A DNA stretch of 42,570 nt, from NCBI GenBank assembly GCA_025354385.1, contig JANXMZ010000055.1, forward strand, positions 72,350-114,919, written 5' to 3'. The notes beneath the pieces were generated by a model, which searched no databases, was not told the DNA's origin, and saw nothing but the letters and a program-made list of their open reading frames with translations. A program made the position numbers and the translations under genes. Of the stretch, positions 25,537-33,389 are shown piece after piece (the stretch's first letter is position 1; each line of letters begins with the position of its first letter). The stretch comes from Bacteroidota bacterium. Its GTDB lineage: Bacteria > Bacteroidota > Bacteroidia > NS11-12g > UBA955.

Positions 25537-26470
25537 ACAATCACTTTTTTACTCCAAGATTTTATTATTTGGCGAATATGGTATCATAGAAGATTCTATG
25601 GGTCTCTCTATTCCATACAACCAATTTAAAGGAGCTCTTAAAATTGACGGCAGAAAGGATCTTTACTCAGACAATTCAAATACCGATATTGCTTCTTTTT
25701 ATCAATATCTTTTTGAATTGCAAAAAAACGATGAACTTCCATGTAAGTTTGATTTATTAGCATTGAAATCAGATCTTGACAAAGGATTATATTTTGATAG
25801 CAGCATTCCTCAAGGATTTGGCGTTGGCAGTTCGGGTGCATTAGTGGCGTCTGTTTATGATAAATATTCTACAAACAAAATTGAAATAGTTAAAAATCAA
25901 AGTGGCGATGAAATTTTTAAATTAAAGCAAATTTTTAGCAAATTAGAGTCATTTTTTCATGGCAAAAGTTCTGGTTTGGACCCACTAATTTGCTACCTTA
26001 ATATTCCTATTCTTATTAAATCTAAAACAGATTTAAATACCGTTGGATTACCAGAACCCAATGCTGAAGGGAAAGGGGCCATATTCTTGCTTAATTCCGG
26101 ATCTCCTGGTCAAACCCAAAACATGGTATCGATATTTCTTGAAAAATGTAAGCACGAAGGATTTAGAAACCTTATTAAACATCAATTCAAAAAATACAAT
26201 GATGAATGTATTGAAGCCTTTTTGAAGAAGGATTTTAAGCCATTATTTAAATCATTAAAAAATCTTTCACAATTGGTATATGACAATTTCAGCCCTATGA
26301 TTCCAGACAATTTCAAAAAACTTTGGAAAGAAGGAATAGACTCCAATAGTTATTATTTAAAACTTTGTGGTAGTGGTGGTGGTGGTTTTATACTCGGATT
26401 CACAGAAAATTTCGAACAAGCCAAAGATAAATTGAAAGGTCAAAATCTTCAGGTTATTTATAAATTTTAA
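25529..26470 (+). CDS. Mevalonate kinase
   Basis: A 313-residue GHMP kinase that phosphorylates mevalonate at C5. Features are the N-terminal YSKILLFGEYGIIEDSMGLS block, the ATP loop PQGFGVGSSGALVASVY, the FHGKSSGLDPLICY segment with the conserved catalytic Asp, and the C-terminal LCGSGGGGFILGF motif. The FHGKSSGLDP segment is typical of mevalonate rather than phosphomevalonate kinases. It overlaps mvaD by 8 bases and is followed 6 bases later by the UbiA prenyltransferase gene. Confidence 0.9.
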   Translation: MLKQSLFYSKILLFGEYGIIEDSMGLSIPYNQFKGALKIDGRKDLYSDNSNTDIASFYQYLFELQKNDELPCKFDLLALKSDLDKGLYFDSSIPQGFGVGSSGALVASVYDKYSTNKIEIVKNQSGDEIFKLKQIFSKLESFFHGKSSGLDPLICYLNIPILIKSKTDLNTVGLPEPNAEGKGAIFLLNSGSPGQTQNMVSIFLEKCKHEGFRNLIKHQFKKYNDECIEAFLKKDFKPLFKSLKNLSQLVYDNFSPMIPDNFKKLWKEGIDSNSYYLKLCGSGGGGFILGFTENFEQAKDKLKGQNLQVIYKF

Positions 26471-26476
26471 TTCATC

Positions 26477-27355
26477 ATGCCCGTATCTGCTAAATTGGTC
26501 GCTCAAAAACCATTAGCATTGAAATGGATTGCTTTACTATCAACTGTTAGATGGTACAATATTCTCTTAACTGTTGTAGCACAATATTTATCCGCATATG
26601 CAATTGCCATGCATTCTGGATATTCTTATACTAAATTAATATATGATTTAAAACTGCATGCAATTGTTTTTGCCTCTATTTTTAGCATCGCTGCTGGGTT
26701 CATAATCAATAATTTTTATGATTTCGAAAAAGATTTAATTAACAGACCACATGAAACTTTATTCAATCGTTTAATTAGTAAAAAGACAACTTTAAATCTC
26801 TATATTTTATTTAATTTCATTTCGATATTAATCGCATTTAGCGCATCTCTCAAAATAGGTATTTTCTTTTGTCTATTTGTTTTTGCATTATGGGTATACT
26901 CACATAAATTACAGCGCATGCCATTTATCAAGGAATTTGCTGCATCCATTTTAAGTGTTACTTCCTTCTTTGCAATTGTTTTGCACTTTTATAAATTTTA
27001 CGATTTTATATTTATTTATGGCGTATTCTTTATGAGTCTTATTTATACGCGTGAGCTCATTAAACAATTCGAAAATTACACAGGTGATGTGGTGATACAA
27101 ATAACTTCAATTCCAGTAATGTTGGGTATTGAAAAAGCACTTTACTTCAGTGCATTTATCATGGCACTTTCTTTCTTTTGTGGCATTAGTATCTTGGCAT
27201 TTTACGGACTTAAAATGGGCAATTATTTCATTATTTTTAGCTTAGTGCTTATTGTACTGAATTTATGGTTGATGAAACATGAAAAATTCAAGGCCATTAA
27301 TTATATCTATAAAGGCCTTATTGTTTTAGGGATTATTAACATTCTACTCATTTAA
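26477..27355 (+). CDS. UbiA-family prenyltransferase (digeranylgeranylglyceryl-phosphate synthase-like)
   Basis: A 292-residue membrane protein with about eight helices. The first Asp-rich motif is IINNFYDFEKDLINRP, the second is RELIKQFENYTGD, both typical of UbiA prenyltransferases although the first D is an N. Related proteins in this operon position in other Bacteroidota are commonly named geranylgeranylglycerol-phosphate geranylgeranyltransferase, the archaeal ether-lipid enzyme; I know that as an annotation habit, not as proven function. Alternatives are menaquinone or other quinone prenylation. The 6-base spacing to the mevalonate kinase ties it to isoprenoid supply. Confidence 0.82.
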   Translation: MPVSAKLVAQKPLALKWIALLSTVRWYNILLTVVAQYLSAYAIAMHSGYSYTKLIYDLKLHAIVFASIFSIAAGFIINNFYDFEKDLINRPHETLFNRLISKKTTLNLYILFNFISILIAFSASLKIGIFFCLFVFALWVYSHKLQRMPFIKEFAASILSVTSFFAIVLHFYKFYDFIFIYGVFFMSLIYTRELIKQFENYTGDVVIQITSIPVMLGIEKALYFSAFIMALSFFCGISILAFYGLKMGNYFIIFSLVLIVLNLWLMKHEKFKAINYIYKGLIVLGIINILLI

Positions 27356-27430
27356 TAGCCAAAAATACTTTTTTCATCCAAAAAACAGGTGTCTTGTAAC
27401 TTTTATTATTCTGTTGCGTATAAGAATATA

Positions 27431-27438
27431 TATATTTG
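27431..27438 (+). promoter_or_regulatory. -7 box just before T9SS cargo gene 1
   Basis: TATATTTG (TAnnTTTG) ending 5 bases before the ATG at 27444. Transcription starting a few bases after the box would make the mRNA leaderless or nearly so. Confidence 0.45.
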
Positions 27439-27443
27439 ACAAC

Positions 27444-28547
27444 ATGAAAAAAATAATACTTTTCGGAACTATTTTAAGTGCAATGTTTAGCAACTTAACA
27501 GCACAAATTACAATTAACAAATCACATATTGTTTCTTCTGGTAAAATGATTATTCAGGCTTATGATACTAATACTTATGCTCTACCTAAGAATGGCAGTA
27601 ACTTCTCTTGGGATTTCACCAATTTAAAAGAAGAAAGTAGAGACACCGCTTTTTATGGTGCATCACAATGGTATTTAGGAGCTAGTAATTTCCCTACTGC
27701 TAATTTAGCTTCTTATAATCACAAAAAAGACAGCTCTTATGATTTTATGAGTGTAACTGATGCTGCTGTTAATTTTTTAGGAACTTACAGTATTTACAAT
27801 GGCATTGCAACTGTTCAAAACATTAAATATGAGGTGTTATCTTTACCATCTACCTACAATTCTAATTATGTATCTACAACAGATATTGATCAAGGGGCTA
27901 TGGAATTGGGTATTGACCCGGATGGAGCTGGTCCAACGCCAACGATAGATTCTATTAGTTTTGTAGTTAATTTAAAATTTGATTCAAAAATTGATGGTTA
28001 TGGAACACTAAAAAGTCCAATTGGTACTTACCTAGTTTTGAGACAAAATTTTATCACCATTTCATCCTTAAAAAACTTTAGAATGCTTACGAATGGAACA
28101 TGGAAAACAATGCCAGGGATTTTAATTTCACTTTTAGGCTTTGGACAAAGTTCAGATACTAGCAATAATATTTCTTTTTGGACCAATGATGCCAATGTTG
28201 GCATGCCTCTAGTTTCATACAATTACGGACAAGGAGACACCTCCTCCAACACGTTTTCATGGGTTGCCCAACAGACAAAAGCCAGTAACCTATCAACTCA
28301 AACCATATACAACAATATAACTGCCTACCCTTCCCCTTGTTTTGGTGCATTTAAAGTCGCTTTGCCAAGCAATTCAAACACACAACTTAATATTTACGAT
28401 ATACGCGGTTTATTGATAGAATCTGTTAAAGTTGAAAATGGTTCTGTAATTGATGTTTCTAAATATTTATCAGGTGTTTATATTTTAAAATACATTGATA
28501 AGCCTTCTAATACGGTTCTAAAAGTTCAAAAAATTAGTAAATATTAG
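27444..28547 (+). CDS. Secreted T9SS cargo protein, tandem paralogue 1
   Basis: A 367-residue exported protein. The signal peptide is MKKIILFGTILSAMFSNLTA, with mature start near QITINKS. The C-terminal 75 residues form a type A T9SS sorting domain: a PSPCFGAFKV segment (the usual PNP-x-x-G pattern), LNIYDIRGLLI, VIDVSKYLSGVYILK and a final basic VQKISKY. The middle 260 residues are not recognised and are predicted beta-rich, with FSWDFTNLK and WTNDANVGMPLVSY motifs. The same motifs occur in the next gene, so the two are paralogues. The start was set at the ATG at 27444, giving a proper signal peptide; a TTG frame 10 codons upstream would spoil it. Confidence 0.82.
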   Translation: MKKIILFGTILSAMFSNLTAQITINKSHIVSSGKMIIQAYDTNTYALPKNGSNFSWDFTNLKEESRDTAFYGASQWYLGASNFPTANLASYNHKKDSSYDFMSVTDAAVNFLGTYSIYNGIATVQNIKYEVLSLPSTYNSNYVSTTDIDQGAMELGIDPDGAGPTPTIDSISFVVNLKFDSKIDGYGTLKSPIGTYLVLRQNFITISSLKNFRMLTNGTWKTMPGILISLLGFGQSSDTSNNISFWTNDANVGMPLVSYNYGQGDTSSNTFSWVAQQTKASNLSTQTIYNNITAYPSPCFGAFKVALPSNSNTQLNIYDIRGLLIESVKVENGSVIDVSKYLSGVYILKYIDKPSNTVLKVQKISKY

Positions 28548-28562
28548 TCTTAGATTTTTTAT

Positions 28563-28597
28563 AAAAAGGAGCTTATTTAGGTAAGCTCCTTTTTTTG
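28563..28597 (+). terminator. Terminator between the two T9SS cargo genes
   Basis: A 13-bp perfect stem (AAAAAGGAGCTTA / TAAGCTCCTTTTT) with a 6-base loop and a T-run. Confidence 0.88.
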
Positions 28598-28672
28598 GGA
28601 CAAAAAAGCTGCAATTGTCTCAAAACGAATATAATCTAACAGGTAGGAAGTGCATAGATTTAAATAAACCTC

Positions 28673-28680
28673 ATATCTTT
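28673..28680 (+). promoter_or_regulatory. -7 box just before T9SS cargo gene 2
   Basis: TATCTTTG (TAnnTTTG), ending 9 bases before the ATG at 28690. As for its paralogue, the predicted leader would be only a few bases long. Confidence 0.45.
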
Positions 28681-28689
28681 GTAATAATT

Positions 28690-29790
28690 ATGAAAAAATA
28701 CATTTTAACCGTTATTATGACCCATTTTTATAGCTATATATTGCATTCGCAAATAACAGTAGACAGAAGTCATTTAATTATTTCAGGACAAGTACTTGTG
28801 CAGTCAACTGATACAAATGGATTTAAAATACAAAGCACTGGTGTTAATAAATCTTGGGACTTTTCTAAATTAAAATCAAATTTTATTAATTCAATTAGAT
28901 TTGGCAATGCAGAGTGGTATCCTGGCCATGCAAATTTTCCTTCTGCAAATTTAGCCTCTATTAATAGCTCTGATGATAGCTTTTACAGTTACATCAATAT
29001 TACAAATTCTCAATTAAATATTGAGGGTAGTTATGGCATTAACAATGGCGCCGTAGAGATAAACAAGTTTTCTAAAACCATATTTACAATGCCAAGCACC
29101 TACAACACAAATTTTGCAGGTAGTATTTTAATACCTGTGGATCAATTTTTTGTAGGTAAGGATTTGGATTCAACTGGTCCATATCCCTTTATTGATTCTA
29201 TTCGATTAAAGGCAGATTACAATACCACTTCAAACGTTGATGGCTGGGGACAGATAATAACCCCACTTGGTACATTTAACGCCTTACTACAAACTATTAG
29301 AGACATTACAAGAATGCGAGTAGAAATGAAGACCAATGGTATTTGGATAGGTGTACCAACAGTTCTTTTAAATACATTACAATTGGGCAATCTCAAAGCA
29401 GATACCTCCTACCAACATCAATACTGGACCAATGATGCAAGTATAGGATTTCCTCTAGTAAGCTATGATTTTACGCCTAATGATACAATGGCAAGCTCAG
29501 TTAATTGGCTAAAAACTAAACCAAAGCAAAGTAATTTAAGTGGTATTTCGCATTTCTATTTAAATGTATATCCGAATCCATGTCATGCTATTCTCAATAT
29601 TAATTTGCCTGCAAACATTCATGTAGTAGTTCAAATATTTGATTTAAATGGTAAAAGAATAATTAATCAACCCTACACAAATGGAGACACCATAGATGTG
29701 AGCGCTTTGTCTGCGGGAATATATCATCTCAAATGTTTGGATATAACTAATGGAGCAATTATTAAAAATCAAAAAATAATAAAATATTAA
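28690..29790 (+). CDS. Secreted T9SS cargo protein, tandem paralogue 2
   Basis: A 366-residue exported protein closely parallel to the preceding gene: both begin (after the signal peptide) QIT-x-x-x-SH, share a KSWDFSKLK / SWDFTNLK motif, a MPSTYNTNF / LPSTYNSNY segment and YWTNDASIGFPLVSYDF / FWTNDANVGMPLVSYNY. The C-terminus is a type A sorting domain (YPNPCHAILNI, QIFDLNGKRI, TIDVSALSAGIYHLKC, KNQKIIKY). The start at 28690 (MKKYILTVIMT) gives a signal peptide; a TTG-started frame from 28615 adds 25 non-signal residues and starts upstream of the -7 box. Function beyond secretion is unknown. Confidence 0.82.
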   Translation: MKKYILTVIMTHFYSYILHSQITVDRSHLIISGQVLVQSTDTNGFKIQSTGVNKSWDFSKLKSNFINSIRFGNAEWYPGHANFPSANLASINSSDDSFYSYINITNSQLNIEGSYGINNGAVEINKFSKTIFTMPSTYNTNFAGSILIPVDQFFVGKDLDSTGPYPFIDSIRLKADYNTTSNVDGWGQIITPLGTFNALLQTIRDITRMRVEMKTNGIWIGVPTVLLNTLQLGNLKADTSYQHQYWTNDASIGFPLVSYDFTPNDTMASSVNWLKTKPKQSNLSGISHFYLNVYPNPCHAILNINLPANIHVVVQIFDLNGKRIINQPYTNGDTIDVSALSAGIYHLKCLDITNGAIIKNQKIIKY

Positions 29791-29814
29791 CACTGGATTA
29801 TTTCACTTTAATAG

Positions 29815-29845
29815 AAAAAGCTCTGATAAATTTCAGGGCTTTTTT
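29815..29845 (+). terminator. Terminator after T9SS cargo gene 2
   Basis: A 12-bp stem (AAAAAGCTCTGA / TCAGGGCTTTTT, one wobble) with a 6-base loop and a T-run. Confidence 0.8.
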
Positions 29846-29871
29846 AGTATTCTTTTGGAAAATAAAAACTG

Positions 29872-29879
29872 TAAGTTTG
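29872..29879 (+). promoter_or_regulatory. -7 box upstream of the SRPBCC gene
   Basis: TAAGTTTG (TAnnTTTG), 25 bases before the ATG at 29905. A TTTG occurs 14 bases upstream of it (29854-29857), shorter than the 18-20 seen at the clearer promoters. Confidence 0.5.
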
Positions 29880-29904
29880 TAAAAATTTTAATTAAATAAA
29901 AATC

Positions 29905-30309
29905 ATGGAAACAAGAACCATTCAACATACAGTTCAATTTGCAGGCACGCCAAAGGAGGTTTACGAGTTAATAATGGATGAGGAATTACACAGTGAAATT
30001 ACTGGCAGCGAAGCGACAATGTCTCGCGACATTGACGGAGAATTTGATGTTTTTGAAGGGTATTGCCAAGGTTATAATATTGAATTAATTGAAGGTCAAA
30101 AAATTGTTCAAGCGTGGCAATTTGCGGAAGATGGATGGCCTGAGGACCATTATTCCACTTGTACATTTTTATTTGAACCAAGCGAAGATGGCACTAAAAT
30201 GACCTTTACGCAAACAGATGTTCCTGCAGAGAAATATGATGCCCTGGATAGTGGTTGGTATCAATTTTATTGGGATAACATGACAGATTACCTTGAGGGA
30301 AACCTTTAA
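29905..30309 (+). CDS. SRPBCC (AHSA1-like) domain protein
   Basis: A 134-residue single-domain protein of the START/SRPBCC fold, AHSA1-like group. The pattern is typical: VQFAGTPKEVYELIMDEEL at the N-terminus, then DGEFDVFEGY, EGQKIVQAWQF, STCTFLFEPSEDGTKMTF and a final helix with YQFYWDNMTDYL. Members bind small hydrophobic ligands or act as co-chaperones; no substrate can be assigned. It is a stand-alone gene with its own -7 box and sits between two terminator-bounded cargo genes and a likely small gene. Confidence 0.85.
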   Translation: METRTIQHTVQFAGTPKEVYELIMDEELHSEITGSEATMSRDIDGEFDVFEGYCQGYNIELIEGQKIVQAWQFAEDGWPEDHYSTCTFLFEPSEDGTKMTFTQTDVPAEKYDALDSGWYQFYWDNMTDYLEGNL

Positions 30310-30459
30310 TTTGATACTTTGAAAATTTGCACTACTGTAAATTTTGATTTTCCCATATTAGTCGGTTCAAAATTAATTACTTTTTGTAACTTTTAAAACT
30401 GTACTATTTTTGGGGAGGGTTACTTATTTCATTACACCCTAAAATCGGACACCTTAAAT
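30310..30459 (+). promoter_or_regulatory. Leader and promoter region of the small gene at 30460
   Basis: This stretch holds a well-spaced promoter: TTTG (30383-30386), an 18-base gap and TATTTTTG (30405-30412). A 47-base leader follows. The leader contains TCATTACAC (30429-30437), whose reverse complement GTGTAATGA (30462-30470) overlaps the start codon, so a start-occluding hairpin is possible. Confidence 0.5.
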
Positions 30460-30606
30460 ATGTGTAATGAGAATTATATTTATAAATTTATTGATGGTGA
30501 CTCATTGGTGTTAACACCGATAGGCGATAACAAAATTTACACCCGCAAGTTTCATAAGGAGCAAATAACTACAGAAAAAATAAGGGAAATATTTAAACTA
30601 AAGTAG
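30460..30606 (+). CDS. Small hypothetical protein, 48 residues
   Basis: An ORF that starts with ATG and has 48 residues: MCNENYIYKFIDGDSL, then VLTPIGDNKIYTRKF, then HKEQITTEKIREIFKLK. It has a balanced, charged, soluble composition unlike a random AT-rich frame, which would be rich in Lys/Asn/Ile/Phe with early stops. It has a promoter with good spacing 47 bases upstream and stands alone between the SRPBCC gene and lon. No family is recognised. Evidence is modest; conservation in relatives would decide it. Confidence 0.45.
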   Translation: MCNENYIYKFIDGDSLVLTPIGDNKIYTRKFHKEQITTEKIREIFKLK

Positions 30607-30703
30607 ACTAATATTGAAAATTTGATACTTTTTAATCTGAAACTAAAATAGAATAACTTTTGTTAAGTTCATCATTAAATTAGTCCACCATCAAATCAAC
30701 AAA
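30607..30703. other. Intergenic spacer, small gene to lon
   Basis: About 100 AT-rich bases after the small ORF and the lon stop. No hairpin terminator was found for either gene. Confidence 0.5.
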
Positions 30704-33175
30704 TTAATTTTTCTCCTCTTTTATAATTTCCATATTGAGTGGTTTACTCACTTTTTCATCCATCAATGCAAGATCTAATACCTCCAACATTTTGCCTACG
30801 TAATGAAATTTAACGCCTTTTAAATATTGTTGTGGAATATCTTCTACATCTTTTTTATTCTCATGGCACATAATAATCTCTTTAATACCAGCTCTTTTAG
30901 CGGCTAGTATTTTTTCTTTAATACCTCCAACTGGCAATACCCTTCCTCTTAGAGTAATTTCACCAGTCATGGCTAAAAAAGGTTTTACTTTTCGCTGAGT
31001 GTATAAAGAGGCTAAGGATGTTAAAATAGTGATACCTGCACTTGGTCCATCTTTAGGAATGGCTCCAGCTGGAAAGTGAATATGAGCATCCCACTGATTA
31101 AATACTTTATAATCGATATTAAGATAATCTGCATTGGCTTTTAGAAAAGTCATGGCAGTTGTTGCGCTCTCTTTCATTACATCACCAAGTTTACCTGTTA
31201 ATATCATACTTCCTTTGCCACGTGTAAGTGTGCTCTCCACAAATAGAATGCTTCCACCTACAGGGCTCCAAGCCAAGCCAGTTACCACGCCTGCAGTTTC
31301 ATTGTCCTGATAAATTTCTTTATCCATTTTTTCTGCACCTAAAATCTTTTGCATCTCTTCAATAGTCATGGTATTATCTGAGATTTCATCTGATGCAATT
31401 CGCATGGCTTTATGCCTAACCAATGATGCAATTTTTTTCTCTAAATTTCTCACACCACTTTCGCGAGTGTATTCTTCAATTACACTTTCCAAAACCTTAT
31501 CAGATAGTTTAAATTGACTTGTTTTAACACCATGCATTTGTCTTTGTTTAGGGATTAAATACTTTTGAGCAATTTGAATTTTCTCCTCAACTGTATAACC
31601 ACTTAGTTCAATAATTTCCATCCTGTCTAACAAAGCTGGTTGAATACTATCTAAGGAATTTGCCGTTGCAATAAACATAACTTTGCTTAAATCATAATCT
31701 AATTCCAAATAGTTGTCGTGGAAGGTTGTATTTTGTTCAGGATCTAAAACTTCTAATAATGCGGAAGATGGATCGCCTCTAAAATCATTGCCTACTTTAT
31801 CTATTTCATCTAATACAAATACAGGATTCCCTGATTTTACTTTCTTTAAATTCTGAATAATTCTTCCAGGCATGGCGCCAATATAGGTTTTTCTGTGACC
31901 TCTAATTTCAGCTTCATCGTGCAAACCACCTAAAGAAACACGCACATATTTGCGTCCGAGCGCTTTTGCAATACTGCGACCTAATGAAGTTTTACCTACA
32001 CCAGGAGGTCCGTATAAACAAATAATTGGACTTTTTAAATCGCCTTTTAACTTAATAACGGCAAGATATTCAAGTATTCTTTGTTTAACTTTTTCTAACC
32101 CGAAATGATCCGCATCTAATACTTTTTGCGCCTTCTTTAAATCGAGATTATCTTTGGTGTAATCGCCCCAAGGTAATTCCAATAATGTTTGGGCATAGTT
32201 TAAACTTACCGAATAATCTGGACTGGCAGGATTAATGCGCATTAACTTGTCTAATTCTTTGTTAAATGCTCCGTGTATTTCTTTACTCCATTTTTTCTTA
32301 TTTCCTCGGTCGCGCAAATTTTCAATTTCTTTATCTGGACTATCCTGCCCTAATTCCTCTTGAATTGCACGAATTTGCTGGTGAAGAAAATATTCCTTTT
32401 GCTGCTTATCCAAGTCAATTTTCACTTTGCTTTGAATTTGATCTTTCAATTGCAACATTTGATTTTCTTTGAATAAATGTTCGAATACCAGATTGGCTCT
32501 TTCTTTTAGTGTCTCCGCATTTAAAATAACTTGTTTATCTTCAACAGAAATATTAAGATTTGAAGCAATAAAACTCACAAGAAAATTATCGCTATCGATA
32601 TTCTTAAGAGCAAAATTAGCTTCACTTGGAATATTCGGAGATAATTGAATATTCTCTGAGGCGGTATCTCTTATATTGCTCATCAAAGCTTTTAGCTCTT
32701 TATCGCTTTTTTCTTCTTTTATTTCTATGGCAGTTACTTTGGCTCTTAAATAAGGTTCGTTGCTAATTTCTTCACCCAAATTAATTTTGCGTTTACCTTG
32801 AATAATGACCGTCGTGTTGCCATCTGGCATGCGCAAAATTTTAATAATCTGTGCCATTGTGCCAATAGTATACAAGTCCTTTATTTCAGGCTCTTCTGTA
32901 TTTGGATTTATTTGAGAAAAAACACCAATAATTTTATCTCCTTTATTGGCATCCTTAATTAATTTGATTGATTTATCTCTGCCAACAGTAATTGGAAACA
33001 CGACACCAGGAAATAGTACAGTGTTGCGAATCGGTAAAATTGGCAGACTTTCAGGCACCAATTGTTTATTGCTTTCATTTTCTTCCTGCTGAGAGAAAAG
33101 TGGGAATAAGTCACCTCCCTCTGCATCATCACCTTCTATTCTTCCGCCAAACAGCGAGTTTTTGTTAAATTGCAT
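30704..33175 (-). CDS. lon: Lon protease (endopeptidase La)
   Basis: An 823-residue ATP-dependent serine protease for misfolded and regulatory proteins. The start chosen is the ATG at 33175 ([11 protein letters not shown]); a longer frame to 33256 begins upstream of the promoter. Domains: LON N-terminal (about 45-230, [18 protein letters not shown]), helical linker, AAA+ with Walker A GPPGVGKT (389-396) and [11 protein letters not shown], and the protease domain with S712 (PKDGPSAG) and Lys at about 755 (GGIKEK). All key residues are present. Its promoter is among the clearest in the window. Confidence 0.97.
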   Translation of the reverse strand: MQFNKNSLFGGRIEGDDAEGGDLFPLFSQQEENESNKQLVPESLPILPIRNTVLFPGVVFPITVGRDKSIKLIKDANKGDKIIGVFSQINPNTEEPEIKDLYTIGTMAQIIKILRMPDGNTTVIIQGKRKINLGEEISNEPYLRAKVTAIEIKEEKSDKELKALMSNIRDTASENIQLSPNIPSEANFALKNIDSDNFLVSFIASNLNISVEDKQVILNAETLKERANLVFEHLFKENQMLQLKDQIQSKVKIDLDKQQKEYFLHQQIRAIQEELGQDSPDKEIENLRDRGNKKKWSKEIHGAFNKELDKLMRINPASPDYSVSLNYAQTLLELPWGDYTKDNLDLKKAQKVLDADHFGLEKVKQRILEYLAVIKLKGDLKSPIICLYGPPGVGKTSLGRSIAKALGRKYVRVSLGGLHDEAEIRGHRKTYIGAMPGRIIQNLKKVKSGNPVFVLDEIDKVGNDFRGDPSSALLEVLDPEQNTTFHDNYLELDYDLSKVMFIATANSLDSIQPALLDRMEIIELSGYTVEEKIQIAQKYLIPKQRQMHGVKTSQFKLSDKVLESVIEEYTRESGVRNLEKKIASLVRHKAMRIASDEISDNTMTIEEMQKILGAEKMDKEIYQDNETAGVVTGLAWSPVGGSILFVESTLTRGKGSMILTGKLGDVMKESATTAMTFLKANADYLNIDYKVFNQWDAHIHFPAGAIPKDGPSAGITILTSLASLYTQRKVKPFLAMTGEITLRGRVLPVGGIKEKILAAKRAGIKEIIMCHENKKDVEDIPQQYLKGVKFHYVGKMLEVLDLALMDEKVSKPLNMEIIKEEKN

Positions 33176-33210
33176 ATAATATTGTATCAGAGTGTTTTCA
33201 ATACTTATGC

Positions 33211-33242
33211 CAAATGTACCGACTGACACATAAAAATACAAA
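33211..33242 (-). promoter_or_regulatory. lon promoter (-33 TTTG, 20 bp, -7 TACATTTG)
   Basis: On the minus strand TTTG (33242-33239), a 20-base spacer and TACATTTG (33218-33211) form a textbook Bacteroidota housekeeping promoter. The ATG at 33175 is 35 bases downstream, so the longer in-frame start would not be transcribed. Confidence 0.75.
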
Positions 33243-33389
33243 TACTTAAAAGACATTGTTATGAATAAATCATTTCAATAAACGCAAAATATTATCTCAG
33301 TTTTATTTATGGTTAATAAATTTTAATAAGTTAATTCTTAAATTCATTAATTAGATGCTTATTAAATTCTATTTTCGCACTTGATTTTA

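Noticed and set aside
30308..30631. 13-base direct repeat (AATTTGATACTTT) flanking the small gene
   Set aside because: About chance level for an AT-rich window of this size; the bounded segment has no inverted ends or transposase.
33176..33256. 27-residue N-terminal extension of lon
   Set aside because: The well-spaced promoter (33211-33242) lies within it, so the extension would not be transcribed.
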